NCBI RefSeq assembly: GCF_035594125.1
Contig: NC_087181.1
Location: forward strand, 7,178,840 to 7,242,839
Source: Scylla paramamosain
Taxonomy: Eukaryota; Arthropoda; Malacostraca; Decapoda; Portunidae
Length of the DNA stretch: 64,000 bases
Direction of reading: 5' to 3'
A model generated the notes under the pieces. The model was not told the origin of the DNA, did not search any database, and saw only the letters and a list, made by a program, of their open reading frames with translations. The position numbers and the translations under genes are program-made. This document shows positions 11,641 through 23,344 of the stretch, one piece after another (position 1 is the first letter of the stretch; each line of letters opens with the position of its first letter).

Positions 11641-12382
11641 AATAGCATTTCTATTTCTATTTTTTTTCGGAGTTATGTACCAAACCATAAAGTGTCTGCA
11701 AAGCTACCTATTTGGGAAAATTTAACGAGTTTACAAGAAACCTGTCTTTTGAGTGTTTTTCCGCATGTTAGGCACCAAAACGATAGATAATATGAAAGTC
11801 ACTCTATATGGAAATCCAAAACAAAATTACTGAAAACGTGTCTTTTAAAAGATTTACGTAGAAAAATGCTAAAACGGATGCAAACCAAAAAATATGAAGA
11901 AATAGAATAATATTACCAGAAAAGTATATTTTGTGTGTTTTTGAGCTTGTTACATAAAAAAAAACGCAAAAAGGGATGCAAAGCACTGTATATTAGGAAA
12001 AAAAAGGACATGACGACAAACGTGTATAATGAGTGTTTTATAGTTTCACCAAAATCAGAAGGCAAAAAACGCAAAAACTCATCTGTGTGGAGAAGTTTCT
12101 AAGATACCAAAATGCTATAACTTATGAATAACACTCTTAATTAAGAAACAGAGCAACCTTACTAAATGCGTATATTTTGAGTGTTTTTTTACATTCTTAG
12201 TTACCAAAACCCCAAATTCCATGCAAAACTAGCTTTATGTGGGAAAAAAATATGACATTACCAGAACTGTGTCTTTGAGTGTTTTTGAGCGTGTTAGCCA
12301 ATAAAGCACTAAAAAGCAGGGCAATCACATTACATGGGAATAAAACCAACTTTTGCGAAGAACTTGCCTTTTAGTGTTTTTG
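11641..12382 (+). repeat. Forward partial HOR (b2 to a4) preceding an inverted block
   Basis: Monomers b2, b3, b4, b5, a1, a2, a3 and a4 follow in order. The b2 monomer carries the CATAAAGTGTCTGC variant, and the b4 monomer carries a TTTTAAAAGATTTACG variant. This combination recurs at about 26.85-27.57 kb and 50.52-51.23 kb, each time immediately before an inverted block, so the three regions are paralogous copies. The b2' monomer and its landmark are missing here. No gene is seen. Confidence 0.75.
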
Positions 12383-12820
12383 ACATACATTTAGTAAGGT
12401 TGTTCTGTTTCTCAATTAATGAGTTTCAGCATTTTGGTGTCTAGAAAACTTCTCCATATACACGAGTTTTTGCGGTTTTTGCCTGGTGGTTTTTTTGAAC
12501 TATAAAACATTCATTATACACTTTTCTCGCAATGTCCCTTTGTTTCCCAATATAGAGTGCTTTGCATCAATTTTTGCGTAGGTTTTGTAGGTAACAAGCT
12601 CAAAAACACTCAAAATATACATTTTTGGTAATGTTTTCAGTTTTAGCGTTTTTCTACGTAAAACACAGAGAAGACTCGTTTTTAGTAATTTTCTTTTGGA
12701 TTCCCACATAGAGTGAGTTCCTTATTAATTATCGTTTTGGTGCCTAACATGCTGAAAAAACACTCAAAAGACAGATTTCTGGTAAGGTCTTTAATTTCCT
12801 CATATGCGAGGCCTTGCATG
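12383..12820 (-). repeat. Inverted satellite block 1 (b2 end-b3-b4-b5-a1 in reverse)
   Basis: The orientation flips at TTTTTGACATACATTTAG. What follows is the reverse complement of a1 (TTTCAGCATTTTGG; CACGAGTTTTTGC), b5, b4 (TTTTTCTACGTAAAAC), b3 (TTTTGGTGCCTAACATGC) and the end of b2 (TTTAATTTCCTC). Forward orientation returns at TCTTTTATGTGTTTTTGAGC. Together with the forward copy just upstream (about 11.7-12.17 kb) it makes an imperfect inverted repeat with a spacer of roughly 220 bp. The open frame at 12500-12709 lies in this block and is satellite sequence. Confidence 0.85.
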
Positions 12821-15800
12821 TCTTTTATGTGTTTTTGAGCGTGTTACGCAATAAAGCACTAAAAGCCAGGGCAATCACATTACATGGGAAAGAAAACAAA
12901 TTTTAAAAAGAACTTGCCTCTAAGTGTTTTTGAGCTTTTTACATACCAAAACGCTAAAAGGCATGCAAAATACATTTTATGGAGAAACAGAATTACATTA
13001 TCAAATACATGTATTATAAGTGTTTTTGATCATGTTATCTATAAAAACATTTGAATACATGCAAAGAACCTTATGTTTGGGAAACGAAAGGACATTACGA
13101 GAAACGTGTATTATGAGTGATTTTTAAGTTCCTTCAGTAACAAAAAGCTAAAACCCATAAATAACACTCTAGAAAAAAAATAAATAAATAAAAAAAAATA
13201 AAAAATGGGATCTTTTTTTGTTATTTATCTTCATAGGTACAGAGATGCCAAAATTCTGCCAAAATTCAGGGAATTTATGTGGAAAAAAAAACATTATCAT
13301 AAATGTTAATTATAGCTTATTTTTTGGATTGTTATGTACCAAACCCTAAAGTGCATAGAAAGCCACCTATATAGGGAAGTTAAACGACTTTACCAGAAAC
13401 CTGTCTTTTCAGTGTTTTCCAGCATGTTAGGCACCAAAACAATAAATAATATGGAAGTCAGTCAATATGTGAATTCAAAAGAAAATTAGTGAAAACGTGT
13501 CTTTTCAGTGTTTTACGTAGATAAACGCTAAAGTGGATACAAACCATCCTATATGAAGATATAGAATAACATTACCAAAAAGATATATTTTGAGTGTTTT
13601 TGAGCTTGTTACCTACAAAAAATGCAAAAATGGATTTAAAGCACTTTATATTTGGAAACAAAAGGACATTACGAGAAACGTGTATAATGAGTGTTTTATA
13701 GTTTTAAAAGAACCACAAGGCAATAAACGCAAATACACGTGTATATAGAGAAATTTTTACATACCAAAATGATGAAATGCATGAATAACACTTTTAATCG
13801 ATAAACAGAACTATCTTACCAAATTGTGTATTTTGAGTGTTTTTTCACATTCTTAGTTACGAAAATGCCAAATTACATGCGAAACTAGCTTCATGTGGGG
13901 AAAAAAAATGACATTACCAGAAAAGTGTCTTTTGAGTGTTTTTGAGCGTGATATACAACAAAGCACTAAAAAGCAGAACAATCACATTACATGGGAATAA
14001 AACCAACTTTTACGAAGAATTTGCCTTTAAGTTTTTTAACCCCTTATATACCAAACCGCTAAAACGCATGCAAAAACAAACTTTATGGAGAAACAGAATA
14101 ACATTACCAAAAACATGTATTTTGAGTGTTTTTGATCATGTTATCTATAGAAACGCTTAAGTACATGCAAAGAACATTATGTTTGGGAAACAAAAGGACA
14201 TTACGAGAAACGTGTATTATGAGTGTTTTCATGAGTTCCTTAAGTACCAAAAAGCTAACACCCACAAATAACACTCTTTATTTAGAAAATAAAAAAAATA
14301 GGATTTTCTTTTTTTTATTTTATTTTTTGTTATTCATTTTCATAGGTACCGATATGTCAAAATTCTAGGTAAATTCAGCGCAATCATATGATAAAACAAT
14401 ATCATAAAAAAAGTTAATTTCAGCTTTTTTTGGGGACTGTTATGTACCAAACCCTAAAGTGCATGCAAAGCCTCCAATACGAGAAAATTAAACGACCTTA
14501 CCAGAAATTTGTGTTTTGTGTGTTTTTTAGCATGTTAGGCACCAAAACGATAAATAATAAGGAACTCACTCAAATTGGGAATCCAAAACAAAGTTACTGA
14601 AAACTTGTCTTCTCAGTTTTTTACGTAGAAAAACGTTAAAACGGATGCAAACCAACCAATATCAAGAAATAGAAAAACGTTACCAAAAAGGTATATTTTG
14701 ATTGTTTTTGAGCTTTTTACCTACAAAAACGCAAAAATTGATGGAAAGCACTCTATATTGGGAAACAAAAGGACATTGCAAGAAAAATGTATAATGAGTG
14801 TTTTATAGTTCAAAAGAACCACAAAGCAAACAACGCAAAAACTTGTGTATATGGAGAGATTTACTATATACCAAAATGCTGAAACTCATGAATAACACTC
14901 TTAATTGAAAAACAGAACAACCTTACTAAATGCGTGTATTTTGAGTGCTTTTCACGTTCTTAGTTACCAAAAATCCCAATTTACATGCGAAAATAGCTTT
15001 GTGGGAAAAAAAAAAGACTTTACCAGAAAAGTGTCTTTTGAGTGTTTTTCAGCGTGATAGGTAATAAAGCACTCAAAAGCAGGGCAATCACATTACATTG
15101 GAATAAAACCTTTTTTTACCAAGAACTTGCCTTTAACTGTTTTGAGCACCTTATATACAAAACTGCTAAAACGCATGCAAAACACACTTTATGGAGAAAC
15201 AGAATAACATTACCAAAACCTTGTATTTTGAGTGTTTTTGATCATGTTATCTATAAAAACGCTTAAATACATACAAAGAACCTTATGTTTGGGAAACGAG
15301 AAACGATTACGAGAAACGTGTATTATGAGTGTTTTTAAGTTTCTTAAGTACCAAAAAGGTAAATCCCACAAATAACACTCTTTATTGAGAAAAAAAAATA
15401 AATAAATCAATAAAAAATAAAAAAATAGGATTTCTTTTTTTTTATTTATCTTCATAGGTACCGAGATGCCAAAATTCTGGGAAAATTCAGGACTGTTATG
15501 TACCAAACCCTAAAGTGCATGCAAAGTTTCCTATATGAGGAAATTAAACGACCTTATCAGAAATCTCTCTTTTGAGTGTTTTTCAGCATGTTAGGCACCA
15601 AAACAATAAATAATAAGGAACTCACTCTATATGGGAATTCAAAACAAAATTACTGGAAACGTGTCTTCTCAGTGTTTTACGTAGAAAAACGTTAAAACGG
15701 ATACAAACAAACCAATATAAAGAAATAGAAAAACTACTAAAAAAGTATATTTTGAGTGTTTTTGAGCTTTTTACCTATGAAAAAACACGAAAATTGATGC

Positions 15801-16200
15801 AAAGCACTCTATAATGGGAAAGAAAAGGACATTGCAAGAAAAGTGTATAATGAGTGTTTTATAGTTGAAAACAACCACAAGGCAAAAAATGCAAAAAACT
15901 AGTGTATATGAAGAAGTTTCTTAGATACGAAAATGCTGAAACTCATGAACAACACTCTTAATTGAGAAACAGAACAGTCTTACTAAATGTATGTATTTTG
16001 AGTGCATTTTACATTCTTAGTTACCAAAACCCCAAATTTAATGTGAAACCAGCTTTATGTAGGAAAAAAATGACATAACCAGAAAAATGTCTTTTGAGTG
16101 TTTTTCAGCGTGTTAGGCAATAAAGCACTAAAAAGCAGGGTAATCGCATTACATGCGAATAAAACCAACTTTTTCGAAGAACTTGTCTTTCAGTGTTTTA
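12821..16200 (+). repeat. Forward HOR array, three units
   Basis: b2' landmarks lie at about 13236, 14345 and 15457. The first unit begins with a3 straight after the inverted block, bearing the GTGTTACGCAATAAAGC variant. Marker variants here recur about 15.2 kb downstream in the 28-31 kb region. They are CATGAGTTCC in b1 at 14230, GGTAAATCCCAC at 15358, and CTCATGAACAACAC at 15943. The third unit is shortened: b2' at 15457-15490 joins directly into b2. No gene is seen. Confidence 0.8.
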
Positions 16201-16638
16201 ACACGCATTTAGTAATGTTGCTCTGTTTCTCAATTAAGAGTGTTATTCATGAGTTTCAGCATATACACGAGTTTTTTGCGTTTTTTGCCTTGTGGTTTTC
16301 ATTCATTATACAGTTTTCTCCCAATGTCCCTTTGTTTCCCAATATAGAGTCATTGTATCCATTTTCACGTTTTTTTGTAGGTAACAAGCTCAAAAACACT
16401 CAAAATATATATTTTTGGTAATGTTTTTTTGCTTCTTGATATTGGTTGGTTTGTATCAGTTTTAGCGTTTTTCTACGTAAAGCACTGAGAAGACACGTTT
16501 TCATTAATTTTCTTTTGGATTCTCACATAGAGTGAGTTCCTTATTATATATTGTTTTGGTGCCTAACATGCTAAAAAACACTCAAAAGACAGATTTCTGG
16601 TAAGGTCTTTAATTTCCTCATATGGGAGGCTTTCCATG
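16201..16638 (-). repeat. Inverted satellite block 2
   Basis: This has the same structure and nearly the same junctions as block 1: entry at GTTTTAACACGCATTTAG and exit at TTTCCATG followed by forward TCTTTTCAGTGTTTTTC. Compared with block 1, a short stretch of a1 is missing (GTTTCAGCATATACACGAG instead of the longer form). That short form is shared with blocks at 22.9 and 43.3 kb, so these three form one lineage. Confidence 0.85.
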
Positions 16639-18597
16639 TCTTTTCAGTGTTTTTCAGCGTTTTACGCAATAAAGCACTAAAAGCCAGGGCAATCACATTA
16701 CATGGGAATAAAACCAAATTTTACCAAGAACTTGCCTTTAAGTGTTTTTGAGCTTCTTACATAACAAAACGCTAAAACGCATGCAAAATACATTTTATGC
16801 AGAAACAGAATTACATTACCAAATACATGTATTTTGAGTGTTTTGATCATGTTATCTATAAAAACGCTTAAATACATGCAAAAATCCTTATGTTAGGGAA
16901 ACGATAGGACATTACGAGAAAGGACATTACTTTTATTATGAGTGATTTTTAAGTTCCTCTAGTAACAAAAAGCTAAAACCCACAAATAACACTCCTTAGA
17001 AAAAAATAAAAAATAATAAATAAAAAAATAAAAAATGGGATTTTTTTTTTTTTGTTATTCACCTTCATAGGTACTGCGATGCCAAAATTCTGCCAAAATT
17101 CAGGGAATTTATGTGGAAAAAAGAACATTATCATAAAAGCTAATTGTAGCTTTTTTTTCGGATTGTTATGTACCAAACCCAAAAGTGCATGCAAAGCCAC
17201 GTATATAGGGAAGTTAAACGACTTTACCAGAAATCTGCCTTTTCAGTGTTTTTTTTTAGCATGTTAGGCACCAAAACGATAAATAATATGGAAGTCAGTC
17301 AATATGTGAATTCAAAAGAAAATTACTGAAAACGTGTCTTTTCACTGTTTTACGTAGAAAAACGCTGAAGCGGATACAAACCACCCTATATGAAGAAATA
17401 GAATAACATTACCAAAAAGATATATTTTGAGTGTTTTTGAGCTTGTTACCTACAAAAAATGCACCCTATAATAGGAAACAAAAGGACATTACGAGAAACG
17501 TGTATAATGAGTGTTTTATAGTTTTAAAAGAACCTCAACGCAAAAACTCGTGTATATAGAGAAATTTCAAACATTCCAAAATGAATAAATGCAAAGCCTC
17601 TAATATGAGGAAATTAAACGACCTTACCAGAAATCAGTGTTTTCAGTGTTTTTTAGCATGTTAGGCACCAAAACAATAAATAATAAGGAACTCACTCTAT
17701 TTGGGAATCCAAACCAAAGTTACTGAAAACGTTTCTTCTCAGTGTATTACGTAGAAAACGTTAAAACGGATGGAAACCAACCAATATCAAGATATAGAAA
17801 AACGGTACCAAAAAGGTATATTTTGATTGTTTTTGAGCTTTTTACCTACAAAAAACGCGAAAATTGATGCGAAGCCCTCTATATTAGGAAACAAAAGAAC
17901 ATTGCAAGAAAAGTGTATAATGAGTGTTTTATAGTTCAAAAGAACAACAAACCAAAAAACGCAGAAACTCGTGTAAAAAGGACATTACGAGAAACGTGTA
18001 TAATGAGTGTTTTATAGTTTCACAAGAACCACAAGGCAAAAAACACAAACACTCGTGTATATAGAGAAGTTTCCTACATACCAAAACGCTAAAACTCATG
18101 AATAACACTTTTAATTGAAAAACAAAACTACCTTACCAAATGTGTGTATTTTGAGTGTTTTTCACATTCTTAGTTACGAAAATCCCAAATTACATGCAAA
18201 ACTATCTTTATGTGGGAAAAAAATGACATTACCAGAAAAAGTGTCTTTTGAGTGTTTTTGAGCGTTATATGCAACAAAACACTAAAAAGCAGAACAATCA
18301 CATTACATTGGAATAAAACCAAATTTTATGAAGAACTTGCCTTTAAGTGTTTTTAACTCCTTACATAACAAAACGCTAAACGCATGCAAAACAACCTTTA
18401 TGGAGAAATAGAATAATATTACCAAAAAAATATATTTTGAGTTTTTTTGATGATGTTACCTATAAAATCACTTAAATACATGCAAAGAACCCTATGTTTC
18501 TGAAACGAAAGGACATTACGAAAATCGTGTATTATGGGTATTTTTAAGTTCCTAAAGTACCAAAAATCTAAAACCCACAAATTTTCTCTTTATAGAG

Positions 18598-18628
<31 letters not shown>

Positions 18629-19634
18629 TTTTTTTTTTTGTTATTCATCTTCATAGGTACCGATATGCCAAAATTCTGAGAAAATTCAGATAAATTATGT
18701 GAAAAAAACATAAAAAAAATAATTTTAGCTTTTTCCGGAGTTATGTACGAAACCCGGAAGTGCATGCAAAGCCACCTATATGGGGAAATTACACGACTTT
18801 ACAAGAAACATGTCTTTGGGTGTTTTCAGCAATTTCAACAATATTACTGAAAACGTGTCTTTTCAGTTTTAGCGTAGAACGCTAAAAAGGATGCAAACCA
18901 ACCAATATGAAGATACAGAATAATATTACAAAAAAGTTGTGTTTTTGAGCTTGTTACCTACAAAAAAACGCAAAAATGAATGCAAAGCAGTCTATATTGG
19001 GAAACAAAAGAATATTACATGAAAATTTTATAATGAATGTTTTAATAGTTTTTAAGAACCATACGGGAAAAAAACGAAATTTCTTAGATACCAAAATGAT
19101 GAAACTCATGAATAACACTCTTAATTGAGAAAAAAAAATTATAGGAAATGAGTGTATTTTGAGAGTTTTTTTTCACATTCTTAGTGGTCCAACCCCAAAT
19201 TACATGCGAAACTGTGGAAAAAAAAATGAAATTACTAGAAAAGTAACTTTTTAGTGTTTTTCAGCGTGTTAGGCAATAAAGCACTAAAAACCAGGGAAAA
19301 CACATTACATAGAAATATAACCAACTTTTACCAAGAACTTGCCTTTAAGTTTTTTTGAGCTTACATACCAAAACGCTAAAACCCATGCAAAACACCCTTT
19401 ATGGAAAAACAGAATAAAATTATCAAAAACATGTATTTTGAGTGTTTTTGAACTTGTTACCAATAAAAACGCCTAAATACATGCAAAGAACCCTATGTTT
19501 GGGAATGAAAGGACATTACGAGGAATGTGTATTATGAGTGTTTATAAGTTCCTTAAGTACCAAAAAGCTAAAACCCACAAATAAAAAATTAAAAAAATAC
19601 GAATTTTTATTTCTTTTTGTTATTCATCTTCATA
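16639..19634 (+). repeat. Forward HOR array with truncated units
   Basis: b2' landmarks lie at about 17071 and 18656. Two internal joins break the 11-mer order. At 17575-17600 an a1 monomer (CATTCCAAAATG) runs into the end of b2 (AATGCAAAGCCTCC), skipping six or more monomers. At about 17974 a partial a1 joins a second copy of the end of b5. The 16.2-17.97 kb part matches 22.9-24.6 kb, while 18.0-19.6 kb matches 60.2-61.8 kb, so the region is a mosaic of segments found elsewhere in the window. No gene is seen. Confidence 0.75.
18598..18639. repeat. A27-T15 tract at the b1/b2' junction
   Basis: A run of 27 A followed immediately by 15 T forms a pure homopurine/homopyrimidine switch that can self-pair. 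It occupies the place where other HOR units carry AAATAAATAAA-type sequence followed by a T run. The length may be affected by assembly or sequencing error. Confidence 0.8.
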
Positions 19635-22600
19635 GGTACCTAGATACCAAAATTCTGGGAAAATTCAGGGCAATCATATGATAAAAGAATATTATCAAAA
19701 AAGTAAATTTCAGCTTTTTTTTCGGACTGTTATGTACCAAACCCTAAAGTGCATGCAAAGCAGTTTGCATGAGGAAGTTAAACGACCTTACCAGAAATCT
19801 ATGTTTTGAGTGTTTTTTTTTAGCATGTTAGGCACTAAAACGATAAATAATAAGGAACTCACTATATATGGGAATCCAAAACAAAGTTACTGAAAACGTG
19901 TCTTCTCAGTGTTTTACGTAGAAAAACGCTAAAACGGATAAAAAGCAACCAATATCAAGAAATAGAGAAACGTTACTATAAAGGTATATTTTTAAGTGTT
20001 TTTGAGCTTGTTACCTACAAAAAACGCGAAAATTGATGCAAAGCACTCTACATTGGGAAACAAAAGGACATTGCAAGAAAAGTGTATAATGAGTGTTTTA
20101 TAGTTCAAAAGAACCACAAGGCAAATAACGCAAAATCTCGTGTATATGGAGAGGTTTCCTAGATACAAAATGCTAAAACTCATGTATAACACTCCTAATT
20201 AAGGAACAGAAAAACCTTTATAAATGCATGTGTTTTGAGTGCTTTTCACATTCATAGTTACCAAAAACCCAAATTGCATGCAAAAATAGATATCTGGGAA
20301 AAAGAATGACTTTACCGGAAAAGTGTGTTTTGAGTGTTTTTGAGTGTGATAGGCAATAAAGCACTAAAAAGGAGGGCAATCCCATTACATTGGAGGAAAA
20401 CAAATTTTTACCAAGAATTTGCCTTTAAGTATTTTTGAGCTCCTTATATACCAAAAAACTAAAACGAATGCAAAACACTCTTTATGGTGAAACAGAATAA
20501 CATTACCAAAAACATGTATTTTGAGTGTTTTTGATCATGTTTCCAATAAAAACGCTTAAATACATGTAAAAAACACTATTTTTGGGAAATGAAAAGAGAT
20601 TACGAGAAACGTGTATTAATAGTGTTTTTAAGTTCATTAATTACCAAAAAGCTAAAAGCCACAAATAAAACACTTTATTGAGAAACTAAATAAATAAAAA
20701 AAAATATGATATTTTTTTCTTTCTTATTCATATTCACAGGTACAGAGATGCCAAAATTCGGGCAAAATTCAGGAAATTATGTAAAATAAAAACATTATCA
20801 AAAAAGTTAAATCTAGCTTTTTTTCGGACTGTTATGTACCCAACCCCTAAAGTGCATGCAAAGCCACTTATATGGGAAAATTTAACGTCTTTGCAAGAAA
20901 ACGGTCTTATGAGTGTTTTTCAGCATCTTAGGAACCAACACGATAAATAACATGGAAATCTATCTCTATAGGAATCCAAAACAAAATTACTAAAAACGTG
21001 TCGTTTCGGTGTTTTACGTAGAAAAACGCTAAAACAGATGCAAACCAACCAATATGAAGAAATAAAATAACATTACCAAAAAGGTATATTTTGAGTGTTT
21101 TTGAAATTGTTAACTACAAAAAAAGAAAAAATAAATGGAAAGCACTCTATATTGGGACATTACGAGAAACATGCATAATGAGTGTTTTATAGTTTCACAA
21201 GAACTACAGGGCAAAAAACGCAAAAACTCGTGTATATAGAGACATTTCTTACATTCCAAATTGCTGAAACTCTGGAACAACATTCTTAATTGAGAAAAAG
21301 AACAATCTTACTAAATGCGTGTGTTTTGAGTCCTTTTCACATCCTTTGTTACCAAAACCCCAAATTGCATGCGAAACCAGCTTTATGTGGGAAAATAATG
21401 ACATTACCAGAAAAATTTCCTTTGAGTGTTTCTGAGCGTGTTAGGCAAGAAAGCACTAAAAAGCAGGGCAATCACATTACATTGGAATAAAACCAATTTT
21501 TAACAAGAACTTGCCTTTAAGTGTATTTGATCTCCTTATATACCAAAACACTAAAATGCCTGCAAAATACACTTTATGGTGAAACAGAATAATATTAACA
21601 AAAACATGTATTTTGAGTGTTTTTGATCATGTTACCAATAAAATCGCTTAAATACATACAAAGAACCATATTTTTAGGAAACGAAAGGAAATTACGAGAA
21701 ACGTGTATTATGAGTGTTTTTAAGTTCATTAAGTATGAAAAAGCTAAAAGCCACAAATTACACTCTTTATTGAGAAAAAAATAAAAATAAATAAAAAAAT
21801 ACGATATTTTTTTTTCATTCTTATTCATCTTCACAGGTAACGAGGTGCCAAAATTCGGGCAAAGTTCATTAAATTATATGAAATAAGAACATTATCAAAA
21901 AAGTTAAATTTAGCTTTTTTTTCGGACTTAAGTACCAAACCCCTAAATTGCATGCAAAGCCACCTATATGGGAAAATTAAACGTCTTTGCCAGAAAACTA
22001 TCATATGAGTGTTTTTCAGGATGTTAGGAACCAACACGATAAAACCCAAGGAAGTCAATCTATATGGGAATCCAAAACTAATTTACTGAAAACGTGTCTT
22101 TTCGGTGTTTTACGAAGAAAACGCTAAAACGGTTGCAAACGAACCAAAATGAAGATATAGAATAAAATTACCAAAAAGGTATATTTTGAGTGTTTTGAAA
22201 TTGTTACCAAAAAAAAACGCGAAAATGGATGAAAAGCATTCTATATTGGGAAGCAAAAGGCACCAAAAAGCATGTTAGGCACCAAAACGATAAATAATAT
22301 GAAAGTCACTCTATATGGAAATCCAAAACAAAATTACTGGAAAGGTGTCTTTTAAAAGATTTACGTAGAAAAACGCAAAAAGGGATGCAAACCAACCAAT
22401 ATGAAGAAATAGAATATCCTTACAAAAAAAATATATTTTGTGTGTTCTTGAGCTTGTTACATAAAAAAACGCGAAAATGGATGCAAAGCACTCTATATAA
22501 GGAAAAAAAAAGGACATAACGAGAAACGTGTATAATGAGTGTTTTATGTTTCACCAGAATCACAAGCCAAAAAACGCAAAAACTCGACTGTATGGAGAAG

Positions 22601-22890
22601 TTTCTAAGATACAAAAATACTGAAACTCATGAATAACACTCTTTATCAAGAAATAGAACAACCTTACTAAATGCGTGTATTTTGAGTGTTTTTTTTTTTT
22701 ACATTCTTAGTTACCAAAAACCCAAATTCCATGCAAAACTAGCTTTATGTGGGAAAAAAATAACATTACCAAAAAAGTGTCTTTGAGAGTTTTTGAGCGT
22801 GCTAGGCAATAAAGCACTAAAAAGAAGAGCAATCCCATTACATGGGAATAAAACCAACTTTTACGGAGAACTTGCCTTTTAGTGTTTTTG
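19635..22890 (+). repeat. Forward HOR array, super-repeat copy 1, left part
   Basis: b2' landmarks lie at about 19635 (CATAGGTACC type), 20739 and 21836 (CACAGGTA type). The two CACAG-type units also carry AGGAACCAACACGATAAA in b3 and TCTTATGAGTG or a close variant, and so form a distinct HOR subfamily. At 22262 b5 joins directly to b3 through GCACCAAAAAGCATG, dropping a1 to b2. The region then runs a2, a3, a4 up to the inverted block. No gene is seen. Confidence 0.8.
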
Positions 22891-23344
22891 ACACGCATTT
22901 AGTAAGCTTGCTCTGTTTCTCAATTAAGAGTGTTATTCATGAGTTTCAGCATATACACGAGTTTTTACGTTTTTTGCCTTGTAGTTTTTTTGAACTATAA
23001 AACATTCATTATACACTTTTCTCGCAATGTTCCCTTCTTTCCCAATATAGAGTTCTTTGTATCAATTTTAGCGTTTTTTTTTTTTGTAGATAAGCTCAAA
23101 AACACACAAAATATATATTTTTGGTAATGTTTTTCTGTTTCTTGATATTGGTTGGTTTGTATCAGTTTTAGCGTTTTTCTACGTAAAACACTGAGAAGAC
23201 ACCTTTTCATTAATTTTCTTTTGGATTCCCACATAGAGTGAGTTCCTTATTATATATCGTTTTCGTGCCTAACATGCTGAAAAACACTCAAAAGACAGAT
23301 TTCTGGTAAGGTCTTTAATTTCCTCATATGGGAAGCTTTGCTTG
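22891..23344 (-). repeat. Inverted satellite block 3
   Basis: Entry is at GTTTTTGACACGCATTTAG and exit is after GAAGCTTTGCTTG. It contains a1 (short form GTTTCAGCATATACACGAG), b5, b4, b3 and the end of b2 in reverse. It matches the block at 43.3 kb about 20.4 kb downstream. The open frames at 22930-23127 (+) and 22995-23234 (-) are satellite sequence. Confidence 0.87.

Noticed and set aside
12383..12820. Inverted blocks as assembly chimeras
   Set aside because: Six independent copies share the same breakpoints and carry copy-specific substitutions, which random misassembly would not give. The single differently built junction at 63.7 kb is the one that still needs read support.
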